From Marsupella aquatica (lineage: Eukaryota; Marchantiophyta), in contig OZ316892.1 in NCBI GenBank assembly GCA_973895155.1, positions 15,500,001 through 15,564,000 on the forward strand: a stretch of 64,000 nucleotides of DNA, given 5' to 3'. Within the stretch, counting starts at the first letter, position 1; each line of letters starts with the position of its first letter. The notes beneath the pieces were generated by a model. That model was given only the letters and a program-made list of their open reading frames with translations, had not been told where the DNA came from and did no database searches. Positions 24,884 through 37,382 of the stretch are shown one piece after another. A program made the translations under genes and the position numbers.

Positions 24884-25310
24884 ATAAACCCCATCAAAAA
24901 TAGCTCAGTAATATGTACCTCAATATCCATATCGGCTCTCCATAAAGGAGTGGATAATAAAACTGTATATTGTTGTACGTGTTTGAATTTGTTTTATTGC
25001 TTGACCGCAGTAAATATTTGCCGCATGTGATTGAAATCCAAGCTATGAAGCACAGCCACATATCCTTCGTCCGAAAGCATGGGTCTCATGACTCCAAAAA
25101 AGTAATAAGGCAACTTCTCGCTCCACACATTCCAGGGCGGGACCTCTTTGTCTGTAACGCGTGTTCTATGCCCTGTTGGAAGAGAAATGAATCCCAAATG
25201 TGCTCCAATCCCAGCATATGGCTTGCCGTTAATGATGACAGGGTTTGGGCATTCAACGCTCTTGGACATCCCAGCAATCCATCGATCTCCATCTCCCATC
25301 CAAGATGGCC

Positions 25311-26540
25311 TTACTTTACGCTGATAGAATTCGCAGTGTTGGTTAAATTACTGCGAGCAAGGAAATGTCTCTGGCCATCCATCTTCAACCCACACATCCA
25401 AGCGACGCCTTGAGCAACTGAAACTTCATCATCAAAATCCGACGGAATCTGGACATTCCTCTTTTGTTTCAGACGCTTTATACTTCCCAAATCCACTACG
25501 CTCTTTGTTGTTACTTCGACATCTGGGGACTGAGGTTCCTCTCCATCATCTGCCCCACTCTTCAAACTCTCAGAAGCAATACCCTTCCTCCTCTCTGTCA
25601 AAAAATAGCTATTAGAATTTGTCTCTTCATAAACACATAAGATCGTGAAAGGAAAATGAAACGAAACATTGACACACTTACTTGGCTTTCCTGATATTTG
25701 GGACCCATCTTTAGATGTGTCTTTCACTGCACCTTTCCTTGGCTTTCGAGACCGACTCCTATCCACTATTGCAGCTACACCAAGACAAGCCTTTTCCATA
25801 GCCTCGCAACCACCAACTTCAGCGTTAGTGGGTGCCAATTTGAACTCCGAGATGTAAGACTCCGGAAGGAATCCACGATTGATCATATGAAGAGCGGCTT
25901 TCTCTGCAGTGTCGAAGGTGACAGACCACTTGTCTGAGTCCAAATACCATGGACAGTGAAGAATCTCCCACTTGCTCATTCTCCTCAGAGCCTCACATCC
26001 CTCGCAAGAAAACATAGAATAATCCCCAAATTTGTCACCTGTAGGATCCTCTTTAACTCCTGCAATCCATGGGGAGAAGCAAGTTGGGTAGGACCACCAG
26101 TAGAATTTGTCTGCTACTTCTCTGTCTACAAAAAATTGATACGTGTATCTCTTTGCTCTCCTTCGGAACAATGCAATCTCGATCTTCTCTCGTGTCTTGG
26201 GAGGCCAAATCTGCTTGAAGAAACGAGTCTTCACATGAGTTTGAAAATCCTCAAAATCCTCCTCAATGTCAAGGATGAGCGAAGCTTTGGTCTTTTCTGA
26301 AGAACTAAGGATCCGGGACTCTAGGATAGTAGACATAACCTCAGACACAATTTCAGACATGAGGGAAGACGCAATTGACTCGACTTGCTCCCGCACTGCC
26401 CAACGGTGAAGCCAAAGCTTCGTTTCACTATCTAAAAATTGACTAGGATGAAAGAACTTCTTTTGAAGCTTTGGACGACACTGCACTTCCAGGAGTGTAC
26501 ATCGGAGTTCTGGGGATAAGGATGTCACCCCTGTGAACAA
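25311..26540 (-). pseudogene. Central region of the ParB/methyltransferase-like gene, unknown domain
   Basis: 409 codons open on the minus strand, including what looks like a retained intron: GTAAGTGTG near 25680 to an acceptor TTTTTTGACAG near 25600, so the coding part is shorter. Residues 1-130 are helical and charged. A region near 25970-26120 has W- and C-containing patches (YWWSYPTCFSPW, CEGCEALRRMSKW) that could bind metal. A basic linker (DRSRSRKPRKGAVK) and an acidic linker lead to the methyltransferase-like part. No family recognised. It joins the upstream frame over a TGA at 26547 or over a very short intron (CACAG acceptor). Confidence 0.35.
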
Positions 26541-26546
26541 CCAAGC

Positions 26547-27701
26547 TCAATCAAGACCACAAGAAACATTTCCTCGTCCTTTGTCATCAGTTCTCTGGGC
26601 CTCCTTTCTCTCATTCTCGTAGTAGTTATGCATTTCTACACATTTCTTGAAAAAGTCTCCAAATTCTGGATTCATTAATGGACCGATCTTAGGAACTTTC
26701 ACATTCCAATCAGCCAATTGCTCCTTCATCATCTCCCGCATTGCTGAGTCCTGTGAGGCCTTCGACAGGGGCTCCCCTTGAGCTTCCTTCAAAGCAAAGT
26801 TTTTCTTGAGGTCTTCCTTCTGAGATGCAATGTTAGCAGCGGATAGAATATAAGTGCAGGCATCCAGCATCATGTTCTTGGAATACCAAGCTGCCTTCCG
26901 CACGTTTGCCATCTTCTATTGGAAAAGTTTGTAATTCTCAGCATCGATGATATCCTTGTAAACTGACAAGTCGTTGTTCAGAATCTTCTGGACCCGTTCG
27001 GCCTCCAAAACCCAGGAGTTTTCAACATGACATTGTGTCAACCTGCCAGAGAATTTTCATGTTAGCGAGATCGCTATTAGAAAGTGATTAACTGAAACAC
27101 AAATTTCAGGAAAATGTTATACTTAGAAATTGCACCTATTCAATGCGTGCATTGCTGACTCGATCTGAACAAATGAGTTTTTATCACCCTTAAAAATCTT
27201 GCAAACAACTCATGGATGGTACTTAATATCTTCCGGATGCTCTTCTGCAAGTTGAGTACAAGAATACAGTCGATGGTTTCCATCAAAAACAAAGAACATC
27301 TTGTCTTTGAGGACGTGGAAAGATACATGGGAATCACAGTCGCGTTCGAACTCCTCGTTCTGCAGCACCCAAATGTCATCCCAAGTTTTGCGGATCGCAT
27401 CAGTACACAATTGGAGCTCTCCATCCTTGTTGGTCATCTGTACGTAAAACCGAGGCGCATCTTCAATGTAACCCTGGGTCCTGAACTCGGACTTCAGTGT
27501 GTCTATTGCAGTTGAATCCTTTTGCAGAGATCGAACAATTTGCATGTTCCTTATCCTGCAGAGAGGAATTCGAGGGGGAGCCAAAGAAAAACCAAACTCA
27601 TTCACTCCGAAAGAGTAAAGATGACGGTTTATAACAACAGTATAAGATTCTGAAGCGCTCGGATCGAACACCGGTGCCACAACATCTACTGCTGTCACCA
27701 T
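26547..27701 (-). pseudogene. ParB-like N-terminal domain gene, 5' part
   Basis: First exon from ATG 27701. Residues about 48-160 show the ParB/sulfiredoxin-type layout: RNMQIVRSLQKDS...LKSEFRTQGYIED, then FHVLKDKMFFVFDGNHRLYS. The D-G-N-H-R-L motif is the signature loop of ParB-like domains, which in bacteria bind CTP or cut nucleic acid, and which occur fused to N6/N4 methyltransferases in phage and bacterial genomes (established knowledge). A TGA at 27210-27212 (probably CGA to TGA) and a TAG at 26913-26915 (probably CAG) interrupt a frame that otherwise continues: exon end at about 27136 (AATAG/GTGCAA), acceptor at about 27045 (CTGGCAG). The intron between them contains a block palindrome at 27061. 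The exon from 26912 is helical and lysine-rich. Confidence 0.45.
27061..27078. repeat. Block palindrome GTTAGCGAGATCGCTATT
   Basis: One good arm and one partly decayed arm, in the intron of the ParB-like gene. Confidence 0.6.
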
Positions 27702-28418
27702 CTTGGGTCATGGAGTCTTCAATCTCGATGCTAGCACCTTCTTGTTCGCTATAGACCTTGTTTCTCTTCTAGTCGACTCCCTAGACTGGAACAATCCTCT
27801 GGAAGAAATACTCTTTGGAGACAACAATGACTCCATGAAATAAAACCCTTTGCCAAAGAGTGTACTTTGCTGAAGAGTGTTCCTGTCCAGAGGATGCAAC
27901 CCCAGCACGAGTGACAAATGTCAACAACAATCAGTACCGGACAGTCGTACAGACTGTTACAAAGACCAGTTGAAGCCTAAAGAGGTACAGTCATGAATAC
28001 AAAAGACGATGTTGAGTCCGAGGAAGGAATTACAGAAATCTCTTGGCAGAGATCACTAGTTGTACTTTTGGGAAAATGCAAAGAACAACTCTCACGGCCG
28101 GGAGTATGTAATCCATACAAAATAGGACAGGTGTCGGTCGTAGTTTGTACCGTTGACATTTTGGTACCCGTTGACTATTATCAACGAAATTCCAACGGTA
28201 AAATTGGAGACTATTGAAATTACTTTTTGGCTAGCGAGATCCCTGGCCTGAAATCCGTAGTCTATATCTACATAAAATCTAGGAAAATCTTTATAAATAT
28301 ATCCATAAAGCGTGTCATTATATGCTAGCGATCTTGCTAGCATGAGGACTTCGACGATACAAGTAGTAAAAGACAAAACAATGATGACATCAACGGAAAC
28401 TCTCTGACAATTTGGTCG
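27702..28418. promoter_or_regulatory. Divergent intergenic region with two block palindromes
   Basis: Separates the minus-strand ParB-like gene from the plus-strand transposase gene, so it should hold both promoters. It contains GCTAGCGAGATCCCTGGCC (about 28230-28248) and GCTAGCGATCTTGCTAGC (28324-28341). No confident TATA box. The ParB-like gene may have upstream exons in 27708-27917, which is open on the minus strand. Confidence 0.4.
28324..28341. repeat. Block palindrome GCTAGCGATCTTGCTAGC
   Basis: Both arms nearly perfect, in the divergent promoter region. Confidence 0.75.
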
Positions 28419-30601
28419 ATGGGTTGTTTCCGTTGGGATGAAATGAGATTAAAGCTTCATCATAAGGGTCATGTTGACGATCCTAAGCATAGTCATCTTC
28501 TTTTGTTGTCATCTAAAATTTTGTTTGGGATGATTGAGATGGCTTGCAAAGTCGTTTTGGAGCGTAGAATGATGAGAGATGTAGTTGTGCTTCCTAGCAC
28601 ACCAGGTTCATCGGAGGTGACAGTGATAGAGTCATTCCTTACAACTCGGTTTGGACTTCTAGATGGTGATATCATTTGCAAGTTGTTTGAGTTGTATTGT
28701 CAAAATGGAACACGTAGGACTCACGAGTTGAGAGAAGAGAGTAGTACTTCCAACAGGGTTTGGAAATTGAAGGTTGGATCTCATGTAGAGGTTGTGTCGA
28801 GTAAAGATGACATTCCTGAAATCATTCTGGACCATGTGGATTCTCCTCCTGAAGAAGAGACTACTCGTGTGATCGATCTGGAAACGCCTACAAAAGAAAT
28901 GGCCCCAGATATCATTGAAATATCTCTCGATAGTCTAAGGGAGGACACATCTTGTGGATCAGCCAAGTCAGGAGGTGTTTCGGAACCCGGAAGATTGGTC
29001 AAGAAAATGGATGTGCTTACCATGCCAATAGTGTATCGGATGAGTGCTTATGACGCTTTCCTCAATATAAGTGGCGCGAGTGAACTTGCATAATTTTGAA
29101 GAGGGAATCAGTGGAAGGAATGCCAGGTTCCTAGTCTGTCATCGACATACAATGGTAACGTTGTTTTTGAACTTCCTCCCATCGAAGGGTCCGAACGCGG
29201 AGGAGGTCTTCAAGATATGGATCGAGAGAACGACGGCTATCCGTGGACTCGACTTGTCACTACATCTGCAAACCTGAAGCCAAGGTTCCATTGGTCTGTC
29301 TCGAAAGTCTGATGTGCTGGAATACTTGAATGCCAGAATTTGGGATGTCGGAAGTTCAAGCATACGAATGAGAAAAATGCTTGCTCGTTTAGAGGGAAAG
29401 GGTTACTGACTGACATCTTCCATCTTGGGGAGCACGTGAGTGAGGGTGGCATAGTCTTTGGATTTTGTGAAGAGCGACCGCTTTGTATTCAAAATTGTCC
29501 GGCAAAACTATTGTACGTGTACCATAAGCCAGGTTTGGAGAGTCACATTTCAATTCATATGTCCAGGTTGGCTGTGCATATGGGATTCCATGACCATCCG
29601 ATTTGGAAGGGGAAATCTCGTTCAGCGAGAAAGACTGCGGAAGATGTCATTTTAGGGGTCCATAGATTGAATCCAGTATCAACTTCAACACGTGTGAGAT
29701 ACCAATCCATTGGCAGCCTTGTCTCACTTTTGCATCCAGAATCATCATCTCAGTTGTCAAGAGAAGAACAGATGGAAATCTGGAGTTCCATAGGTGTGGT
29801 TTCCACTGCTCCCAAGTTCCAAGCTATACTCCGGAGTATCAAGATGGATAATCCCAAAAAAGGAGAACTTGATGCCCTTCGTGAAATGCAGTCAAGGAAT
29901 ATTTTCCTTTTGTGCAAAGGTACCTTTTTTCTGGTCAAGGGAATAAGAATGATCAAGCGCATGTATTCAAAATGAGTACAAATGGACCTGGATCTGGTGT
30001 GGACATTTTGAGGAGCATGGAGTCTGGAGGAGTTTTGGAAGGTGCTTGGGTCAATTTTGACGTGATGCATCGCATCACTACTAGATGGTTGACATTCAGT
30101 GCACATGTTTATGACCACAATTACCGGGCTCTGTGTACAATTTTTACTTGTGAGTTGAGAGCCGAAGACACCGAGTCCCTTGAAACTGCATGGCGATTGA
30201 TGGTAGATGTGGCATCGGAGAATGGAGGATTCATAGCTGACAATGCAGAGGCTGGTTGGATTGTTGTACGACGAGTTTTTTGGTGGTGTTCGAAATCCTA
30301 TGAAAGAGCACAACGATGCTTTCCATTTTTCTCAGTCCCTAAGGAGACACACATTGGATGGCATCAAGGAGGGGTGTCATGCAGAGCATTATAAGATGTG
30401 GGAGAAGTTAAGGATTGCCCCAACTTACGTCGAAGCGTATAGAATTGCAAACGACATTCAAAATGGTGGAAAGAAGGGAATTGTCATCCTTCAAAGCTCA
30501 AATCCCTTCAAGGTTGGATTTCATGGTGGGTTGTGCGATGGAGACAATGGGGCAATTTTATTTGAGTGGTAAGTTTTATCCATCATTTATGATCCATTTA
30601 A

Positions 30602-30619
30602 GCCAGCGAGATCGCTAGC
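30602..30619. repeat. Block palindrome GCCAGCGAGATCGCTAGC
   Basis: In the gap between the transposase core and its linker segment, 67 bp before the next copy. Confidence 0.75.
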
Positions 30620-30668
30620 CTAAATATCATTGTTTAACCCTGGCTAGTCTGTAACTAGTGTGCTTTCT

Positions 30669-30686
30669 GCTAGCGAGGTCGCTAGC
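30669..30686. repeat. Block palindrome GCTAGCGAGGTCGCTAGC
   Basis: Second copy in the same gap. Both copies are followed by CTAAATA, so the pair may be a local duplication. Confidence 0.75.
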
Positions 30687-32480
30687 CTAAATACATTGAC
30701 TAACATTGATTCTGTGGCAAACACAAACTGCAAAAGAGTATGCCTTGATGCCAAACTGCGCGGGATCTAAATCTTCTCATGCTTCAATGCGATCCTGCCA
30801 ACCAAAGAAGAGATTTGGTTTGATGGAAGCATGTGAAGTTGATCAAAATCGAGCAGTTGGACAGATTGCCGCGTTCACTGCGTATATGGAAGGATGTCAT
30901 CGTGGTAATGGTCCTACAATATTTGAGCTGGCCTATCGCAATGCAGATACTATGGGATCATTGGATGCCTACGAGAAGGCATCCAATCTACTATTTGAAT
31001 CCTCTGGAAAGTATGAGTTCTATAGAACAGAGCCTTTACATGGGGATATTCGGACAATGTCAGGAAAACGGAAGGGTAATGCTTCCGCGTCTATTCATGA
31101 GAATGATTCTCATCAACATGATAAAATATTGCGTATAGTGACATCTCCGTCAAGCTTGAAAAGAAGGAATCTGTACGCTGAATTCAGTAGTTTCAGAAGT
31201 GGTTCTGACCTTGGGGGACCGTCGTGTATTCCTGATAATGAAAACAGTCCCACTCGCAAGACAGATGCTCTCCCTCGTGAAGTTACCAATATCTCAGATG
31301 ATGGTGAAGAACAAAGCCTTGGAACAGATGTAGAAGGGACACTGATTACAAATGATGTTGGAGAAATACCATCTCCTCAAAATAGTCAGGATTGAATTCG
31401 GGATGCCCCCCGAAGGATCCCTTTTATTGAAGAGGTTGATATTTCGTACGGGACCTGGCATTTAAGATGAAGTGGGAAAGGGAGTGGACCTGTGTGCAAC
31501 GGACTAGTGGATCGGAGTGTCTTTGGTAGAGAAGAATGTCGTAATCTGATCAAGGAAACTGGATATAAAGCGTTACGGACTGGAGTTGTTGGTGTGGCCA
31601 TTCACGGATTGAGGTTATCCTCCCCACATCGTCAGCTTCTATATTTCTGTCCAAATAATAAGTGCCATAAAACAGGTGGAAGAAGGACTCTTGCCCAGCT
31701 CCCGCAACCACCTGAGGCACTACAAGTCCAACGAGGAACTAGGCTGACCCTTGAAGAGATTGATTTTCTCCTTCAAAATGGCTTTCAAATGATAGGGTTG
31801 TCATACTTTGATGCGACGCCAATCAGGTCATTCTCTCCTGCAAGTCGTCTTGACCTCCGAATTGATGTGAACGCCTTCCCCGAAAGGGTTGACATTGCTT
31901 ATTCAAATCGTCGATTGAAGACTCAGAATGGGAAAGGCGTTCGACAACATTTCCAGAACACCCCTGAGCTTCTTAAATGCATTCGATCTGCAATTGTCGA
32001 ACAGATGAGAGTCATTGGAAGTGACAAGATTTGCACAAGAAATGGATGGGGATGGCAATATTTCATCGCTACTCACGAGAGTGACTCTAGAATTGCACAC
32101 AACTACTGGGTTCAAGTGTGCTGCTTCCCTTGTTGCTCTTGTGATGACTTCTACAAGAGGCACACGCGAGGAAGACCCTACATGTCTTGTAAACATCTCC
32201 TCTGGGTGTACTTAAATAAGCTTTCGCTTAATCTAGAGAGAGACGATCTTGTGAAACAACCAATTCTGACTGTTGGTGAACTGAGGAGTTTGATTCTGTT
32301 ACACAGTAGTTGAGTCCATCACTTACATCCGTTAAGGTGGACGTTTAAGAGTACCTGTTTTTGTCGCATTCCAGGTTTCAAAACCTGAACAATGGACACT
32401 TTCCGAGTAATAAGAATGCTGATGGTATGTTAGCAAGGATCTTGTATATTAAGTGTGGGTCCTAAATGTTGCCTATTTTA

Positions 32481-32498
32481 ACTAGCAATGTTGCTAAC
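32481..32498. repeat. Block palindrome ACTAGCAATGTTGCTAAC
   Basis: Diverged copy downstream of the transposase gene. Confidence 0.6.
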
Positions 32499-32615
32499 AA
32501 TTAACAACACATATAAAGATGTAATTCGACCAAACTTCTGTGAAAGTTTAACATACACGGAGTGATTGCATGCCATCCACAACAAAAATCACTCAAGTAC
32601 CGGTAGGCAATATTT

Positions 32616-32633
32616 ACTAGCGATCTCGCTAGC
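32616..32633. repeat. Block palindrome ACTAGCGATCTCGCTAGC
   Basis: Well-preserved copy between the transposase gene and the small minus-strand gene at 32.9-33.5 kb. Confidence 0.75.
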
Positions 32634-32935
32634 AAGGTATGCACTCATGATATTGAAAAAACTTTCAAAGCTTTATTCAGATATGCGTCCAATCTTTATC
32701 AAAACATCTGTAACTGACAAAATGTCCGTGTCCTACCGATCATTTCATTGAAAGGTCACGGACTTGACAGAGACTAACTGTAAAACTACGGGGGTTTGCA
32801 ATGCGGAGTGATTGTCTAGGGTACTATTCATGGAGATGTTGCCTTGTAGGCGTCTAAACCTGTGTCCGAATCCGTATCATAATTGGACAAAGCTAGGATG
32901 TCGGATGTCCAGTAGTTGTGTATGTCGATGTCCCT

Positions 32936-33513
32936 CTAGTAAGACTCCTCCTCCTCTCTCTTCAGCTTCTCTGAAACTCCCTTAGAAATGGATACGTTTG
33001 TGCGAGAAGACATTGGTGCTCTAGAAACAACGCTTGAAGTTGTTTCCTTCGACGGTGCAGGTCGTTGAGTTGAAGCACAGACAACAGGCGGGACCCGACT
33101 GGATGATGATCCAGTCTTGAGCGGAGGGGGTATACTCTTCCTTGCCGGAGGAGAGCTTGGTGGCGAGTCCACTGGGCCATCAGTTTTGGCGTTGTAGCGG
33201 CGGACCTCCAGAACCCATTTGGCTTTTGGAGCGGAAGAGTCATCGTTCTTTGCCATTTCTGTCTGTAACAAACGCTACTGTGTATCAGATTACTTTCTCA
33301 ACATGTGTTTACCAAATAGAAACAGTCACCTTCAAAACATCCAAGCTCATCGAGTCAAAACGTGCAAAACTACGAGAAGGAAAATAGAACTGGGAAAACC
33401 AAACTTTCTCATTAACAATAACGCTACTTGCTGTGAAGAGGTCTCCCGGTGTCAAACTTACATCTCCTTGTGCGACAAAAACTTTGCGAGAATGCGACAC
33501 TCTCAAGAATACC
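32936..33513 (-). pseudogene. Small basic protein gene, exon split by the 13.4-kb insertion
   Basis: Two exons on the minus strand: an upstream one (33513-33330; RKVFVAQGDVSLTPGDLF, FYFPSRSFARFD) ending at a GT donor after DVLK, and a downstream one (about 33262-32936; MAKNDDSSAPKAKWVLEVRR) ending in a Ser/Pro-rich, basic tail. The upstream exon runs straight into the insertion at 33514. When the insertion and one ATACC copy are ignored, the frame stays open into 46963-47000. Function unknown; a DNA-binding accessory protein is only a guess. Confidence 0.45.
33509..33513. other. Left target-site duplication ATACC
   Basis: Immediately before TGTGACG of the left end; identical to 46958-46962. 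Confidence 0.85.
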
Positions 33514-33872
33514 TGTGACGCCGCCGGTACGACAAGTAATGAGCAATTTGGTCTAAACCGTGCCTAGCATGCGCGTTAGGGGTATCTTAGGCCGCTATGA
33601 TTAGCATAACGACAGTACTTAGGTAGCCATTATGAGTAGGAAATCATTAGTCAATAAGGGGAATTCATGTTCGGGCTGGCGGCGCGTCGCCATTCGCACG
33701 TCCGGGTTACGAGCGTGGAGGGGCCCCTCCCTCGGGTCCATATAACAAACTTTGGGAGGCGTCCACTGACACGTGGTGACTCAGACCGGCGGAGTGGCCG
33801 GTACACTACAAGCGTGAACGGTTCAGCCTATAGGCAGTGAGGAGATGTTGGGGGATCGGCAAGCCCTCAAGG

Positions 33873-33880
33873 TATAAAAA
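33873..33880 (+). promoter_or_regulatory. TATA box of left terminal repeat
   Basis: TATAAAAA followed by GGGAGCC, 360 bp from the end and 100 bp before the reading frame. It points into the element. Confidence 0.65.
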
Positions 33881-33980
33881 GGGAGCCGACCCTTTGGAGT
33901 GCACCAGTCCATCAGTCCACGCGCCAGCTTCGACTCCAGCTCTCTCGTTCGCTCTAAGTCGCCACTACTATCTACTCTGA

Positions 33981-36626
33981 ATGTCGCACACGATCCTCTC
34001 CAGCTCGGCCATTCGATTCTGGACGCAGTTCCTATCTACCGGAAGGCACTTGGCCGACTCATTGAAACACGCCAACCCGCGCCGATACGAAATCGAACGC
34101 GAGTATGAGAGAGCCATCCGCCTAGCAGGACGACACCACTACATCCTTAACTTTGACTACCCATCTCAGAGCGAGCTTTACCGACCAGCAGAGGTATCTG
34201 GGTACTTCTTCAACGGAGACAAATATATTGGTTTCTGGGAAGCATTGCTTCGGCTTCCGGATGAGGTCTTCAATATCCCGGGTACGATCGACTTGCAACG
34301 ACATCACTTTGACCACATCCCTGCTCAGGTTCGGGCTATCATCAACAGCGAGTCCAGCCCTACCCGTTCGACAAGGTCGTTCGCACTTGCTTCGGAGAAC
34401 TTCTACCAGCACCTGTAGAGCTTCATGGAAACTAGACCCGCAACCACCAGCGCCAGCCCAGTGGACCCCATACCCGTACCCGTACCAACGCAGACTCAGG
34501 CTCAGGGTCAGCTTCAGTCTCAGCCTCAGCCTAGCCAACCCCCACCGCCAATCGCCCCACCAGCAGTACAAGTACGCTCCGTCATCAACGCTGTGGACCT
34601 TAGCGATGATGACGAGGCTACCCCACCCTTGCTCAGGCGGCCCAGAGGAGTAAACACTCAGGGGGCCGACACTACATCGTCCCCTCCCCATGCTCGGACC
34701 CAAGGAGCGGCTCCAGCAGACAACACGGTGACCGTGGCCGCCCCGGGACCAATACTAACGGCGGTAGCACTACCTATGCCCGATCAAGAGGATGGGGAGG
34801 TGTCACCTTCCCCGAGCCAGTCACGGGGGAAGAAGAGGAAGGAACCCACCACTGCATCCGGGTTACCATTGGCCATGGTAGCCGTGGCCAAGGTAACAAT
34901 GCACCGCATGGGGGAAAACGTGCATAAGAACATCCTCCATCCCAAGCATGCGGTGTACCTGAATACTCAGGGATTCGAGCACCTCGCCGCTCTGCCCTAG
35001 AACACTTGCAGGTACTACGGGGAGGACATGACAGAATTCGTCAAGAATTATGATGACACACGTCAGCATACTCGGCTGCGGGGAAGGAATATGTCCCTCA
35101 CGGAAGAACGGCTCAAGATGATCTTCGGATTACCCGAAGGTGACCATCGAGTCGAATCATGGGCTCCCGGGGGCAAGGGAGCCAAGTACCAATCCTTGAG
35201 TTTTCCCTCTGAAGGAGCAGTGGACAACGGGTTCGTGATGAGGACCTGCCTCATCCCCGAGATAGCTGAGCGACTGGAGTTCCAGAGGTACGCCCTCCAC
35301 ATGATGGAACCCCGGGGGGAGATCTCCGCCGCCCAGGTTATCCAGGTCGAGAACTCTCGACCTAGGAAGTGGGCATCGTACTTCGCTAAGAAATTCCATG
35401 AAGAGATGGAGCGGCGAAGGAAGATGCTGTACATTGGCAGGAAGGCGTATTTCGCTAGCCACATCGAGATCATTCTTGAGTGGTACGCTCGGTTTGATCA
35501 ACGAACCCTTCCCCGTGTCAATGTTACAAAGCTGGTCCCAGCTAGGTGGGTTTTCCCGGCCTTGGAGAGACGGCCCCAACCCGAGGCCCGAAGTCCAGCG
35601 GACACGCCAGCTTCACCCACCCCACCTCCACAAGTAGTTGTAGTCATAACCGAGGAGGTACCGGATGGGTCGGTTATCGCAACCGTTGATGTGATCCAAC
35701 AGGCCGAGCTAAGTACAGAAGTCGGTACGGCGGAGGTCTTACTCGAGCCCGGGTCTCCCAAAGACCCACCGGTGGCTATTTTGGAGAACCGGACATTGCT
35801 GCAGGAGGACACTCCAGCCCCTTCCAACATTACGTCCCCAAGGCTGGATGTCACTCCCCCAGCCCCCGCGCGTGTTGACGTCTGCCCGTGCCCAACTCCG
35901 GACAGGCACAACCTGGACCACCCGAAACTCTTCGTACCGGATACATTTCTGAACGGGCTTCTGGGAGATTTCTCTCATCAAATTGCCCGGGATACCGGGG
36001 AGTTCATGGCCCGGAAGGTAGTCTGTTTCTTCAATTAGGAGTTAGTTGCCGCAGTAAAGGCAGGTCAGGCCCAGTCAGAGGCCCTTCAGAGGATAGAGCG
36101 GTACCGGGTGGAGTCCGTATACTTAAAGAACGAAGTTGCGGCTCAAGAGGCTGAGCTTCTGCAACTACGACCCAAAGTTGCAACTGCTGATGATTTGTTA
36201 GCAAAGGCGCACGCCCTTACCGCCCTAGCCGAGTAGGCCAAAGCTGGGAACGAGGCCGAGATTGCACGACTCCGGAACCAGATTGACAGTTTGAAGAATC
36301 AAACTGTCATCTGGCAGAAGGACCTGGAGGAGGCCAAAGAACGGGCCCAGCGGGACACTGCGGAGATAGCCACGCTACAGGCTGAAGTGGCACGGCTCCA
36401 AACTGAAGCCAAGAAGCAGGACCAGCTGGCGGGCAAGCTGACGAGCGACGCCCAGCAGCTAGAGGAGGCATGCCAGGAGGCCGCGGAGGAGACAGACGCG
36501 GCGAAGCGAGAGAACGAATCTTTGCTGGACCAGGTCCAGCTCCTCAAGGCAGACAACGACAGACTTCGTAAGCAGCGGGATGGCCGCTCCCACTCGGGCA
36601 GCTCTGGCAAGCGTACCAGGCATTAG
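33981..36626 (+). pseudogene. Terminal-repeat protein with C-terminal coiled coil (left copy)
   Basis: One frame of 882 codons from MSHTILSS to a final TAG, broken by four TAG codons at 34416, 34998, 36036 and 36234. Residues 1-145 are a globular N-terminal part; 150-300 a P/Q/S-rich linker; about 310-510 a second globular part (NMSLTEERLKMIFGLPEGDH, FEHLAALP) ; then a proline/acid linker; about 690-870 a long coiled coil (LQAEVARLQTEAKKQ) and a basic end (SGKRTRH). The layout recalls the plant Pfam family called putative gypsy-type transposon, which also ends in a coiled coil; that link is inference. The right-hand copy shows the ancestral codon at each stop. Sense is inward. Confidence 0.65.
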
Positions 36627-37382
36627 CGGCGGAGTAGAAATAGAATAGGGTTAGGAGTAGCTAGGTCAGGCTATTGGGATAGGCACCTGCCTTAGTTACA
36701 GCAGTACTGCCATGCTGTCCAGCCTACGTAGATTAGGATCTTCTAATAAGACACAACCGTTTTTCGGCTTGACAGTCAGATTAGTTAGGACCTAAGTCAG
36801 CGAATCTTTGGGTGGGAGGACACTCCGTTCCCCGGCCCTTAGTATTTAGTGCACCCCTCGGTAGAGGCAGGGGGGGTTTTTAGTCTCAGAGTTGGACATC
36901 CGTGATATGTGCGGGGAGTCCCGACCTCTAGGAGTGAAAGAGTACCAAGGGGAGGAGGTAGGACTAAGCTCGTCGGGCGAGTGCGGAGCCGGGCTCCGTT
37001 GTAGTATACTCTCTCGGCCTTGAACCTGTTCATTCCGGAGCTATCGAGTCAACCAAGTGTACGCACATGTCCCCTATGTAGTAAAATCCTTTCCCATTAT
37101 TTCCTTCATGTAAATCGAGATTGTATGCTCGTGCGCGTGTATGTGTGTATGAATCTCGTGTATAGGTGACAACGCCGGGCTGAACGCACTACCCGAGTCG
37201 TGCACGGGGTGCAGCTTGCGGGGATGTGGTTGCAAGCACGGGTTGAGGACCTGTATCATAGAATCCGGATCGAAGGCGGACAACACGAAGGCTTAGAAGT
37301 CCTTAAGCCGAGGTCGATCCTGTTATCGACTAAGGTACATTCCGGCAGCGGAACACAAACCATACCTAGGAGATGTCCGTAT

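Larger units (their letters stand above)
24346..25299 (-). pseudogene. Degenerate N6/N4 DNA methyltransferase-like region
   Basis: Two exons separated by an intron that holds two block palindromes (24790-24807, 24862-24883). The first (25299-24994) contains PPWNVWSEKLPYYFFGVMRPMLSDEGYVAVLHS, which resembles the segment after the DPPY-type catalytic motif in DNA-modification methylases. The second (about 24700-24346) contains KRLSIGFMQAVMEFLTKPRDIVLD (split here for length: KRLSIGFMQAV / MEFLTKPRDIVLD), then WTVCDGSSFSAG and RFVVGVEDRD. This matches the shape of the KP...L...PGD.VLDPF.GSGTT...R..VG.E region of beta-class enzymes that bind S-adenosylmethionine. The F.GSG loop is replaced by WTVCDGSS and no DPPY-like tetrapeptide is visible, so catalysis is doubtful. 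The frame ends at a TAG (24346-24348) after which it stays open to the TAA near 24239. Confidence 0.4.
28419..32313 (+). pseudogene. Mutator-like (MULE) transposase with SWIM zinc finger, decayed
   Basis: Plus-strand segments, in order: N-terminal acidic region (28419-29070, ATG uncertain); frameshift near 29075; TGA near 29275; a H/C-rich segment (29340-29975; VHMGFHDHPIWKG) ; the presumed DDE core (about 29940-30560): GAWVNFDVMHRITTRW with first Asp, then TFSAHVYDHNYRAL, then FIADNAEAGW with the second Asp, then HNDAFHFSQSLRRHT, typical of MULE transposases; a linker (30706-31395); and a C-terminal segment (31492-32313) with a SWIM finger, C-S-C...C-K-H (CCSCDDFYKRHTRGR...MSCKHLLWVY). MULE transposases cut at terminal inverted repeats. 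Frames shift at about 29975 and 30300, and two block palindromes fall between segments (30602, 30669), so some breaks are introns and some decay. MULE is my best fit; another SWIM-bearing transposase family is possible. Confidence 0.55.

Noticed and set aside
23798-27701. Bacterial contamination as the source of the ParB/methyltransferase-like gene
   Set aside because: The gene has introns with GT-AG borders, eukaryotic neighbours and no bacterial-style operon context.
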